In this document: positions 1 through 6,162 of the stretch, piece by piece
How positions within the stretch are numbered: position 1 is the stretch's first letter
Layout: each line of letters begins with the position of its first letter
Notes under the pieces: model-generated
What the model was told of the DNA's origin: nothing
Database searches by the model: none
The model's input: the letters and a program-made list of their open reading frames with translations, nothing else
Made by a program: the position numbers and the translations under genes
Assembly: GCA_011523485.1 (NCBI GenBank)
Contig: WTGR01000484.1
Coordinates: forward strand, 1-6,162
Reading direction: 5' to 3'
Source of the DNA: Acidobacteriota bacterium
GTDB lineage: Bacteria > Acidobacteriota > Vicinamibacteria > Vicinamibacterales > UBA8438
DNA: 6,162 nt

Positions 1-1
1 G

Positions 2-55
2 GTCGGGTTGCGGGACACGTGGGTGAAGATCCTGAAGAAGCAGGGCAGACAGTAG
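2..55 (+). CDS. Possible C-terminal stub of an upstream gene (partial)
   Basis: Reading from base 2, seventeen codons run open to a TAG at 53-55 and give the tail VGLRDTWVKILKKQGRQ. Sixteen of the seventeen codons end in G or C, and the tail is basic and lysine-rich, as many protein C-termini are. I do not recognise the family; it does not look like the end of a periplasmic adaptor, which would be the expected neighbour of an RND permease. The antisense frame is an alternative: an ATG at 72-70 on the minus strand is open to the window edge (24 codons, starting MDDSILYCLPCFF). It shares the same third-codon columns, so GC3 cannot separate the two, and it has no visible ribosome binding site. 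I slightly favour the plus-strand reading. Confidence 0.25.
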   Translation, partial: VGLRDTWVKILKKQGRQ

Positions 56-166
56 AGGATAGAGTCGTCCATCAGTAAACTGGATCGGTGTGGGAGGTTC
101 GCTATCAGAGACAGGCCGCGCGGCGGCTGCTTCGGAACCACCGCGGTAGTAGTCGGTTACAACAGA

Positions 167-194
167 TTCGGACGGTAGCAGGCGACGGTATGAT
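167..194 (+). promoter_or_regulatory. Weak sigma70-like promoter candidate
   Basis: TATGAT at 189-194 matches the -10 consensus TATAAT at five of six bases. Sixteen bases upstream, TTCGGA at 167-172 matches TTGACA at only three of six. It would place a transcription start near 200, at the edge of the dyad at 201-216, and about 80 bases before the ATG at 278. The -35 match is poor and such matches occur by chance, so this is only a candidate. Confidence 0.15.
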
Positions 195-200
195 GAGTTG

Positions 201-216
201 CGCAGCGTGCGCTGCG
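201..216. repeat. 7-bp perfect inverted repeat, operator-like
   Basis: CGCAGCG (201-207) and CGCTGCG (210-216) are exact reverse complements separated by TG. The two-base gap is too short for a good RNA hairpin loop, so if it is functional it fits a dyad bound by a homodimeric repressor better than a terminator. It lies just downstream of the -10-like TATGAT and 62 bases before the RND start codon, a usual place for an operator controlling an efflux pump. No regulator gene is visible in the window. Short GC-rich dyads are common in DNA of this composition. Confidence 0.3.
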
Positions 217-261
217 TCCGGCCGGGTGACGTCTCGGCTTCGGGAGCGAGGGGCGATACGC

Positions 262-266
262 AGGGG
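262..266 (+). promoter_or_regulatory. Weak ribosome binding site for the RND gene
   Basis: AGGGG ends 11 bases before the ATG at 278. It is the best Shine-Dalgarno-like match nearby, but the spacing is longer than the usual 5-9 bases. The start is decided mainly by the protein: the N-terminus MNRAIGWLAHNPVAANLLM is the normal beginning of this RND family. Confidence 0.3.
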
Positions 267-277
267 CGAGCGGCAAG

Positions 278-1885
278 ATGAACCGTGCGATAGGCTGGCT
301 GGCCCACAATCCCGTCGCCGCCAACCTCCTGATGGTCCTGATCGTCGCCAGCGGCCTGACGGGCGCCGCGGGCGTTACCGAAGAGGTGTTCCCGGAACTC
401 GACCTGCGCCGCATCAGCATCCAGGTGCCCTACCTCGGCGCGGCCCCGGAAGAGGTCGAGTCCGGGGTCGTCGTACGTATCGAGGAGGCCGTCCAGAACA
501 TAGACGGCGTCCAGCAGATCGTGTCGACGGCGTCCGAGGGCAGCGCGTCGGTGATCGTGGAGCTCGAGACCGGCGCCGACGCCCAGCGCGTGCTCGACGA
601 GATCACCAACAACGTCCAGGCGATCACGACGTTTCCCGTCGAGACCGAGAAGCCGATCATTCGCGAGCTGGTCACCCGCAACCAGGTGACGGATGTAGCC
701 ATCGCCGGCGCCGCCGACGTCGCCTCTCTCAAGTCGATCGCCGAGCTCGTGCGGGACGGTCTGGTCGCCCTGCCGGAGGTCGGCCAGGTCGAGATCGTGA
801 GCGTCCCGCCGTACGAGATCTCCATCGAGGTGTCGGAGGTGGCGCTGCGGCGTCACCGGCTCACGTTCGACCAGGTCGCGAACGCCGTTCGCCGCTCCTC
901 GCTGGATCTGCCGGGCGGCTCGGTGCGCACCCGGCGCGGCGAGATCCTGCTGCGCACGATCGGACAGGCCTACCGCGGCGCCGACTACGAGAGGCTCGTG
1001 CTCTGGACCCGGCCGGACGGCAGCCGCCTGCTGCTGGGCGACGTGGCCACCGTGGTCGACGGCTTCGCGGAAACCGACCAGCGCGCCCGTTTCGACGAGC
1101 TTCCGGCCGTGACGGTGTCCGTCTACCGCTCCGGGGACCAGAGCGCGCTCGACGTGGCGGCGGCCGTGCGCGACTTCGTCCGGCGCGCGGACGCCTGGTT
1201 GCCTGAAGGCGTCACGCTGACGGTCTGGCAGGACCAGTCGCTGGTGCTGACCGACCGGCTGGCGATCATGTTCGAGAACGGCGCCGCCGGGTTCATGCTC
1301 GTCTTCGTCGTGCTGGCGCTGTTTCTCGACATGCGGCTCGCCTTCTGGGTCAGCCTCGGGATTCCGATCTGCTTCCTCGGCGCCGTCGCGTTGATGCCCA
1401 GCCTGAACCTGAGCGTCAACATGGTCTCGTGCTTCGCCTTCATCCTGGTGCTCGGCATCGTCGTCGACGACGCCATCATCGTCGGCGAGAACATCCACCG
1501 CCATCAGGAACAGCACGGAGACGGTCTGCGCGGCGCCGTCGACGGGGCGCGGGAGATCGGCAAGCCGGTGATCTTCGCTGTTCTGACGACGGCGGTGGCA
1601 TTCATGCCGCTGCTCTTCGTGACCGGCGGGTTCGGGCAGATGTTCCAGGTCGTGCCGCTCGTCGTCGTGCCCTGCCTGCTGTTCTCGCTCATCGAATCGC
1701 TCGGCATCCTGCCCGCCCACCTCGCGCACGGCCGGCGGCGGGCGCGCGCCGGCTCGTGGCGCCGGTTGCAGCAGCGCATCGCGGGCGGACTCTCCTCTGG
1801 TGCGTCCGCAACGGCTACGAACCGGCTCTGGACGCCGCTCTCCGCTGGCGCTATGTCGCTGCGGCGGTCGGATTGGCCACCCTGA
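278..1885 (+). CDS. RND efflux permease, N-terminal half (gene broken by a frameshift)
   Basis: This is the first half of an AcrB-like inner-membrane proton/substrate antiporter that would export compounds with a periplasmic adaptor and outer-membrane channel. Residues 1-9 are a short cytoplasmic lead and about 12-31 are TM1. Residues 32-333 form the first periplasmic porter/docking half, including the family-typical stretch around PYLGAAPEEVESGVVVRIEE. TM2 is about 334-354, TM3 359-377, TM4 382-404, TM5 430-449 and TM6 456-482. TM4 carries LGIVVDDAIIVGEN, with D397 and D398 matching the essential aspartate pair of AcrB (D407/D408). Family resemblance holds through about residue 504 (WRRLQQRIAGGL, near base 1790). 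After that the frame gives an unrelated 30-residue tail and stops at 1883-1885. The missing half follows immediately in the -1 frame, so the split is a frameshift rather than a natural end. The start at 278 fits the family N-terminus, and an in-frame TGA at 191-193 excludes a much longer form. Substrate is unknown. Confidence 0.9.
   Translation: MNRAIGWLAHNPVAANLLMVLIVASGLTGAAGVTEEVFPELDLRRISIQVPYLGAAPEEVESGVVVRIEEAVQNIDGVQQIVSTASEGSASVIVELETGADAQRVLDEITNNVQAITTFPVETEKPIIRELVTRNQVTDVAIAGAADVASLKSIAELVRDGLVALPEVGQVEIVSVPPYEISIEVSEVALRRHRLTFDQVANAVRRSSLDLPGGSVRTRRGEILLRTIGQAYRGADYERLVLWTRPDGSRLLLGDVATVVDGFAETDQRARFDELPAVTVSVYRSGDQSALDVAAAVRDFVRRADAWLPEGVTLTVWQDQSLVLTDRLAIMFENGAAGFMLVFVVLALFLDMRLAFWVSLGIPICFLGAVALMPSLNLSVNMVSCFAFILVLGIVVDDAIIVGENIHRHQEQHGDGLRGAVDGAREIGKPVIFAVLTTAVAFMPLLFVTGGFGQMFQVVPLVVVPCLLFSLIESLGILPAHLAHGRRRARAGSWRRLQQRIAGGLSSGASATATNRLWTPLSAGAMSLRRSDWPP
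1787..1803 (+). other. Frameshift site inside the plus-strand RND gene
   Basis: Upstream of here the family match is in the frame of ATG 278 (RIAGGL ends at the CTC at 1790-1792). Downstream it is in the -1 frame (LLWCVRNGYEPALDAALRWRY, beginning near 1792-1798). Joining the two at 1792 gives a continuous protein of about 1080 residues, near the usual RND size of roughly 1020-1060. The change is equivalent to one lost base (or two gained) in the pyrimidine-rich run ACTCTCCTCTGG. No X-XXY-YYZ slippery heptamer is present, so programmed -1 frameshifting is not supported. A true pseudogene mutation and a sequencing or assembly error are both possible. Confidence 0.85.
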
Positions 1886-3519
1886 TCCTCACCGGCGGCC
1901 TCGCGCTGGGCGGCGGGACCAACTTCCAGTTCGCACCGGCGATCGAGAACGAGTTCATGACCGCCTCGATCACGATGCCGCTGGGCACCCCGGCCGACGC
2001 CACTTCGGCGGCGGTCGCGAAGTTCGAGGCGGGCGCCGCACGGTTGCGGGCGACTCTCGAGGAGAACACCGGCTTCGACTACTTCCGGCACCTGGCGACG
2101 ACGATCGGCGACCAGCCGGTGCTGGCGCGCGGAGCGACCGGCGGCCGGGTGGGACGCATCAACGCCGACGTGGTGGCCGCCTCCAACATAGGTGAAGTCA
2201 CGATCGAGCTGGCGCCCGCCGAGACACGCTCGTACACCAGCGAGCAGCTCGGCATCCTGTGGCGGGAGGAGACCGGCCCGGTCCCGGAAGCGGTCGCCAT
2301 CGAATTGCGCGCGTCGCTGCTGAGCGCCGGGGAGGACGTCAACGTGGAGTTCTCCGGGCGGGACCTCGACCGTCTGCGGGCCGTCGCCGACGCGCTCAAG
2401 GGCCGGCTGGCGGAGTACGCCGGCGTCTATGGAATCGCCGATTCCATGCAGGCCGGCAAAGCGGAGATGCGGCTGGACATCCGGCCCGCGGCCGAGACGC
2501 TCGGGCTGACCCTCGAGGATCTCGGCCGCCAGGTCCGGCAGGCGTTCTACGGCGAGGAGGCGCAGCGCATCCAGCGTGGGCGCGACGACGTCCGCGTCAT
2601 GGTCCGCTACCCCCGCGAGCAGCGGCGGTCGCTCGGCAACCTCGAAGCCATGCGCGTCCGCACGCCGAACGGCGGGGAGGTGCCTTTCAGCCAGGTGGCG
2701 TTGGTGGAGCCGGGGCGCGGCTTCGCATCGATCCGGCGCATCGACCGCAGCCGGGCCGTGAACGTGACCGCATCGGTCGACCCGCAGGTTTCGTCGGCGG
2801 GGGCCCTCGTCGCCGATCTGCGAGAGCGCATCCTGCCCCAGTTGCTTGCGGAGTTTCCGGGCGTGTTCTACGCGTTCAGAGGTTCGCAGCAGACGCAGCA
2901 GGAGGCCGTGAGCGGCCTGCGGGTCGGGTTCGTCCTGGCCGTGATCCTGATCTTCGGACTGCTCGCGATCCCGCTGCGCTCGTACGCGCAGCCGCTCATC
3001 ATCATGGGCGCCATTCCCTTCGGCCTCGTGGGCGCTCTGTGGGGCCACATCCTGATGGGGCTCGACGTCACGTTCATGTCGCTGCTCGGCCTGGTCGCCC
3101 TGACCGGCGTCGTCGTCAACGACAGTCTGATCATGGTCGACTTCATCAACCGGGGACGGCGCGACGGCGACGGGGGCCGCGCGGAGAGCCGTGGACCGGC
3201 CGGCCGGCAGCCTGCCCCCGCCGGTCTGGAGCACGCCATCCGTCAGGCCGGCGGCCAGCGGTTCCGTCCCATCGTCCTCACGTCGCTGACCACCTTCGCC
3301 GGCCTGGTGCCGATGATGGCCGACCGCAGCATGCAGGCGGCGTTCTTCATTCCGATGGCGGTCTCGCTCGCCTTCGGCGTGCTCTTCGCCACCGTCATCA
3401 CGCTGTTCCTGGTGCCGGTCTCCTACGCGATCCTCGACGACGTGGAGCGGCTGCCGCGGCGTCTGACCGGTTCTACTCCCTGGCGCCCTCGGCCATCATC
3501 ACCAGCGTCGGCAGGATGA
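1792..3519 (+). CDS. RND efflux permease, C-terminal half (frameshifted continuation)
   Basis: This is the second half of the same AcrB-like pump. Counting from base 1792, TM7 is about residues 22-41 (after ALRWRY), followed by the second periplasmic half to about 374. That half contains EEAQRIQRGRDDVRVMVRYP, a block shared with the minus-strand pump. TM8 is about 377-397, TM9 402-422, TM10 430-452, TM11 490-512 and TM12 520-548. TM10 reads GVVVNDSLIMVDFIN: N443/D444 sit where AcrB has its proton-relay lysine region (K940). TM11 keeps the arginine and threonine (R492, T497) of RFRPIVLTS. Between TM10 and TM11, residues 458-478 form a Gly/Arg/Pro-rich segment about 15 residues longer than in the paralogue. 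There is no good start codon at the break: the frame is open upstream to 1429 only as a shadow, and the first ATG inside the homologous part is 1957, after TM7. Independent translation is therefore unlikely to give a complete half. The last 15 or so residues are read antisense to the neighbouring gene. Confidence 0.88.
   Translation, partial: LLWCVRNGYEPALDAALRWRYVAAAVGLATLILTGGLALGGGTNFQFAPAIENEFMTASITMPLGTPADATSAAVAKFEAGAARLRATLEENTGFDYFRHLATTIGDQPVLARGATGGRVGRINADVVAASNIGEVTIELAPAETRSYTSEQLGILWREETGPVPEAVAIELRASLLSAGEDVNVEFSGRDLDRLRAVADALKGRLAEYAGVYGIADSMQAGKAEMRLDIRPAAETLGLTLEDLGRQVRQAFYGEEAQRIQRGRDDVRVMVRYPREQRRSLGNLEAMRVRTPNGGEVPFSQVALVEPGRGFASIRRIDRSRAVNVTASVDPQVSSAGALVADLRERILPQLLAEFPGVFYAFRGSQQTQQEAVSGLRVGFVLAVILIFGLLAIPLRSYAQPLIIMGAIPFGLVGALWGHILMGLDVTFMSLLGLVALTGVVVNDSLIMVDFINRGRRDGDGGRAESRGPAGRQPAPAGLEHAIRQAGGQRFRPIVLTSLTTFAGLVPMMADRSMQAAFFIPMAVSLAFGVLFATVITLFLVPVSYAILDDVERLPRRLTGSTPWRPRPSSPASAG
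3473..3519. other. 47-bp tail-to-tail overlap of two convergent RND genes
   Basis: The plus-strand permease frame ends at TGA 3517-3519, while the minus-strand permease ends at TAG 3475-3473, so the last 47 bases of each coding sequence lie on opposite strands of the same DNA. The minus-strand end (TLVMMAEGARE) looks like a normal short cytoplasmic tail. The plus-strand end (STPWRPRPSSPASAG) is Pro/Ser/Arg-rich and looks like read-through into antisense sequence. There is no hairpin followed by a T-run here, so no intrinsic terminator serves either gene at this point. Confidence 0.85.
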
Positions 3520-6162
3520 AGAGAATGAACGCGCCCGACAGGACCAGGCCGCCCACCATGCTCACCACGAACGGCACGAGGAACATCAGATCGTCGCTTC
3601 GTTCGTAGAGCATGGGAGACAGGCCGAGGATGGTGGTCGCGGTCGTCAGGAACACCGCCCGGAAGCGATGCCGCGCCGCCGCCGCCGCCGCCGCGATGGC
3701 CGGCAGCATGTCGTTCTCGCGGCGAATCACGTTGTAGCGGTCCAGCAGCACCAGCGCGTCGTTGACCACGACCCCGAAGACCGCGATCAGGCCCAACAGC
3801 GACAGGGCGCCCAGGTCCCATCCGAGCACCCAGTGGGCCAGGACCGCGCCGGCGAACGCAATCGGGAAGCCGGCCACGGCCACGAGCGGCTTCCAGTAGC
3901 TCCGCAGAAAGGCCGCCATCAGCGCGTACATCGCGATCAGCACCACCGGGACCAGCAGGCCCAGCGTTTCCAGCATGGCCCGCTCGTCCCGCGCCCCGCC
4001 TTCCCGCTCGACGCTCAGGCCGGGGTACTTCGCCAGCAGCTCCGGGACCAATTCCCGATCCGCTCTTCGCCGCGCCTGGATGGGCGTGAGCTCCGCGGTG
4101 TCCGCTCGCGCCTCCACCGTCGCGGCCCGCCTGCCGTCGATGCGCATCAACGTCGCCTGCTCGCGGCTCTCGGTCAGATTCGCCACCACCGACAACGGCA
4201 CCTCGCCGCCCCCGGCGCGGCGGACGCGCTCGCTGGACAGCTCGCGCAGATTGCTCCGCCGCTCGCGCGGGTAGCGCACCATCACCTTCAGCTCTTCGTG
4301 GCCGCGCTGGACCCGCTGCACCTCGAGGCCGTGGAAGTTGGCGCGCAACTGCGTCCCGATCGCGGCCGGCGTCAGTCCCGCCGCCTCGCCGGCCGGGGTC
4401 AGCGCGATATCCAGGTGCCGCTTGCCCGGCGACAGGCTGTCGGTGATCTCGTAGACGCCCGGAATCGTCGCCAGGAAGGCCCGCAACTCGCCGGCCGCCT
4501 TCCGCAACGTCTCCGCGTCGTCATGCTTCAGCGCATAGGCGACGGTGGGCCGGGACCGAATGTCCGTGGTCAGAACCTCCATCCGCTCCAGGTACGGGAG
4601 CTCGCCGATGTTCCGGCGCCACACCCGCTCGATCTCCGCGGGCGACGCCTCCCGGACGGGCCGCTCGTTCAGATGGACCCGGACGCCGGCGATATGGCTG
4701 CCCCTGGACTCCCGTGCAACCGCTCGCGGGGACATCACGTCGCCGGCGAGAATGCTGACCGCGTCGATGGATTCCCCCGGAAGCTGCTCGTTCATCGCGT
4801 ACGCGGCGTCCACCACCTGCTCGGCGGCGGCCAGCGTCGTCGCGAACGGCGTACCGACCGGCAGGCGCAGGTCCACCTCGACGTTCTCGGGCGGGTTCAT
4901 CTCCGCATCGAAGAGGATGACGCGCACGACCTCGGAGCCGATCAGCAGCAGGGAGAACAGCACCAGCGCGGCGCCGGCGGCCAGCGTCGACGGGCCATGC
5001 CGCACGGACCACGACACGGCCGGCACGACCGTGCGATCGCGGATCCGGTCTATCCAGTCGCACACGCGGGCCTGCACCGTCCGCAACGGTTCCCGGCTCC
5101 AGCGCCCCTCGTTCGAAAGGTGGGCCGGCAGGATGAAGAACGCCTCGATCAGCGACACGGAGAGCACGAAGAGCGCGACGTACGGAAACACGTTCACCAG
5201 TTGCGTGACGGTGGCCGTGACGAAAAGGAAGGGCACGAACGCGAGGAGCGTCGTGCAGGCGCCGATGGTTATCGGACCCACCACGGCCCGGGCGCCCGCG
5301 GCGGCCGCCTCGGCCCCGCGCTTGCCGTTGTCGCGTTCGGCGGCGATGCTCTCGCCCACCACCAGCGCGTCGTCCACGACGAGGCCCACCATCAGGAAGA
5401 ACCCGATCAGCGTCGCCATGTTCAGGGTCAGGCTCGCCGGGCCGAAGAACAGGAGGGAGCCGACGAACGAGAACGGGATGCCGACCGTTATCCACGTCGC
5501 GGCACGCAGGTCGAACACCAGGAGCAGCAGGGCGAAGACGAGGATCGCGCCGGCCAACCCGTTTCTGGCGATCGACGACAACCGGGCGAGGGCCGGCTGC
5601 GCCCGGTCGTTCCAGACGCTGACCGCGACATCCTGCGGGGCGTCGTAGTTCGCCAGCCAGTTGCGAATGTCGGCGGTCATGGTGGTGAGCGACTGCTGCC
5701 CGGTGGCGTCGACGCGAATGAACACCGCCGGTGCGCCGTTGACCTCGGAGACGATGTCGTCGTCGACGAACCCGTCGCGGACCTCCGCCACGTCGCCCAG
5801 CGTCACGATGGTTCCGTTCAGCCGCGTGATGAGCGGGATGGCCTCGAACTCCTCGCCGACGCTGCGCTTGGCGACCGTGTGCAGCACCACCCCGCCGGCG
5901 TCGGTGCGCAACTCCCCGAACGTGAGATTGAGCGAGGCCCGCTGCACCGTGCTCGACACCTCGGCGATGGACAGGTCGTTGCGGCGCAGCTCCTCCTCGC
6001 TCAGCTCGATCGCTATCTCCCGGTCGCGTGTGCCCCGCAGGGACACCTGCGAGACGGACGGCAGCTCCAGCAGCTCGCTGCGCACGTCCTCGGCCGCGAG
6101 CCGCAGCTCGTTCTCGTCCACCACCGACGACGAGACGACCAGGGTCATCGCCTCGATGGACA
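3473..6162 (-). CDS. RND efflux permease, N-terminus beyond the window
   Basis: This is a second AcrB-like proton-driven efflux permease, read leftward and ending at TAG 3475-3473. The first in-window ATG (6148-6146) is internal: the frame continues open to the edge (SIEAM...), and alignment to the plus-strand paralogue puts this Met near residue 138, so about 140 N-terminal residues including TM1 lie outside. Numbering from that Met, the rest of the first porter half is 1-195, TM2 196-214, TM3 218-236, TM4 244-266 with the essential pair D259/D260 (GLVVDDALVVGES), TM5 289-310, TM6 318-342 and TM7 387-407. The second periplasmic half is 410-726, with EVQRVQRGHEELKVMVRYP at 609-627. TM8 is 727-749, TM9 754-774, TM10 781-803, TM11 827-847 and TM12 855-884. 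TM10 has GVVVNDALVL (N796/D797) and no lysine; TM11 keeps the Arg and Thr of RFRAVFLTT. A run of seven alanines (819-825) precedes TM11. The frame is intact throughout. Full length should be about 1030 residues. Its promoter and any adaptor gene are outside the window; substrate is unknown. Confidence 0.93.
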   Translation of the reverse strand, partial: SIEAMTLVVSSSVVDENELRLAAEDVRSELLELPSVSQVSLRGTRDREIAIELSEEELRRNDLSIAEVSSTVQRASLNLTFGELRTDAGGVVLHTVAKRSVGEEFEAIPLITRLNGTIVTLGDVAEVRDGFVDDDIVSEVNGAPAVFIRVDATGQQSLTTMTADIRNWLANYDAPQDVAVSVWNDRAQPALARLSSIARNGLAGAILVFALLLLVFDLRAATWITVGIPFSFVGSLLFFGPASLTLNMATLIGFFLMVGLVVDDALVVGESIAAERDNGKRGAEAAAAGARAVVGPITIGACTTLLAFVPFLFVTATVTQLVNVFPYVALFVLSVSLIEAFFILPAHLSNEGRWSREPLRTVQARVCDWIDRIRDRTVVPAVSWSVRHGPSTLAAGAALVLFSLLLIGSEVVRVILFDAEMNPPENVEVDLRLPVGTPFATTLAAAEQVVDAAYAMNEQLPGESIDAVSILAGDVMSPRAVARESRGSHIAGVRVHLNERPVREASPAEIERVWRRNIGELPYLERMEVLTTDIRSRPTVAYALKHDDAETLRKAAGELRAFLATIPGVYEITDSLSPGKRHLDIALTPAGEAAGLTPAAIGTQLRANFHGLEVQRVQRGHEELKVMVRYPRERRSNLRELSSERVRRAGGGEVPLSVVANLTESREQATLMRIDGRRAATVEARADTAELTPIQARRRADRELVPELLAKYPGLSVEREGGARDERAMLETLGLLVPVVLIAMYALMAAFLRSYWKPLVAVAGFPIAFAGAVLAHWVLGWDLGALSLLGLIAVFGVVVNDALVLLDRYNVIRRENDMLPAIAAAAAAARHRFRAVFLTTATTILGLSPMLYERSDDLMFLVPFVVSMVGGLVLSGAFILFILPTLVMMAEGARE
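3675..3692. repeat. (GCC)6 trinucleotide run coding for polyalanine
   Basis: Six perfect GCC units stand in tandem, followed by GCG. On the minus strand they are read as successive GCG alanine codons within the RND permease (Ala 819-825), in the cytoplasmic linker just before TM11. Its length is a multiple of three, so copy-number change would alter the linker without breaking the frame. Confidence 0.8.

Larger units (their letters stand above)
56..277. other. Non-coding leader upstream of the plus-strand RND gene
   Basis: This stretch is visibly less GC-rich at its left end than the rest of the window and has no reading frame that resembles a protein. An open frame starting at GTG 88 crosses it, but that frame runs on out of phase through the RND gene as an arginine/glycine-rich shadow. 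The frame of the RND gene is closed by a TGA at 191-193, so the permease cannot start further upstream than that. The region holds the promoter-like, dyad and ribosome-binding elements listed separately. Confidence 0.6.

Noticed and set aside
88..1206. Long plus-strand open frame (372 codons) starting in the leader
   Set aside because: Its product is almost entirely Arg/Gly/Pro/Ala, typical of an out-of-frame reading of GC-rich coding DNA. It runs through the RND gene, whose own frame has clear domain and motif matches.
1735..1803. Programmed -1 ribosomal frameshift producing the full-length pump
   Set aside because: No X-XXY-YYZ slippery heptamer exists near the break, and RND permeases are not known to use recoding.
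1504..3234. Long antisense open frame (576 codons) under the plus-strand pump
   Set aside because: The product is rich in Arg, Asp, His and Gln with no membrane segments or recognisable motif. It is the expected antisense shadow of GC-rich coding sequence.
3440..3480. Possible bidirectional terminator at the convergent gene ends
   Set aside because: Only short GC palindromes (GCCGCGGC, ACCGGT) are present, with no stable stem followed by a T-run on either strand.
2259..3608. Plus-strand open frame of 449 codons overlapping the C-terminal half of the pump
   Set aside because: Arg/Gly/Ala-rich shadow in another frame of the permease, with no protein-like pattern.
4521..5648. Open frames on both strands inside the minus-strand pump (4545-5648 plus, 4521-5495 minus)
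   Set aside because: Both lie wholly inside the intact permease frame, which has TM segments and conserved motifs. They are low-complexity shadows.
1..6162. CRISPR array, tRNA/rRNA, insertion sequence or attachment site
   Set aside because: I found no spaced direct repeats, RNA-gene motifs, transposase-like protein or terminal inverted repeats. Apart from the ends of the window, the sequence is accounted for by two permease genes.

Overview
The window looks like GC-rich DNA from a Gram-negative bacterium. GC is about two-thirds by eye, the genuine reading frames strongly prefer G or C at the third codon position, and both recognisable genes encode inner-membrane RND efflux permeases of the AcrB-like (HAE-1/ACR_tran) type. 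The protein style resembles environmental Acidobacteriota or Proteobacteria, but that is only an impression and nothing here fixes the taxon.

Layout. Positions 1-55 may hold the last codons of an upstream plus-strand gene. Positions 56-277 are a non-coding leader with a weak promoter-like match, a clear 7-bp dyad at 201-216 and a poor ribosome binding site. Positions 278-3519 (plus strand) carry a complete RND permease gene that is broken into two frames: the N-terminal half (TM1-TM6) is in the frame of the ATG at 278, and the C-terminal half (TM7-TM12) is in the -1 frame from about 1792. Positions 3473-6162 (minus strand) carry a second RND permease, complete at its C-terminus but running off the right edge at its N-terminus. 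The two genes converge and overlap tail to tail by 47 bp, so there is no intergenic space or terminator between them.

Function. The two permeases are clearly paralogues. They share the two TM4 aspartates, an Asn-Asp pair in TM10 where AcrB has its proton-relay lysine, the same VQRG/IQRG plus VMVRYP block in the second porter half, and the Arg/Thr pair of TM11. Each would be expected to form a trimeric proton-driven exporter with a periplasmic adaptor and an outer-membrane channel, but neither partner is in the window. Substrates cannot be inferred.

The points most worth a second look are the frameshift that splits the plus-strand pump, the antisense 3' overlap of the two pumps, and the unusual low-complexity sequence in the TM10-TM11 cytoplasmic linker of both. 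I see no RNA genes, CRISPR arrays, insertion sequences or new kind of system here.
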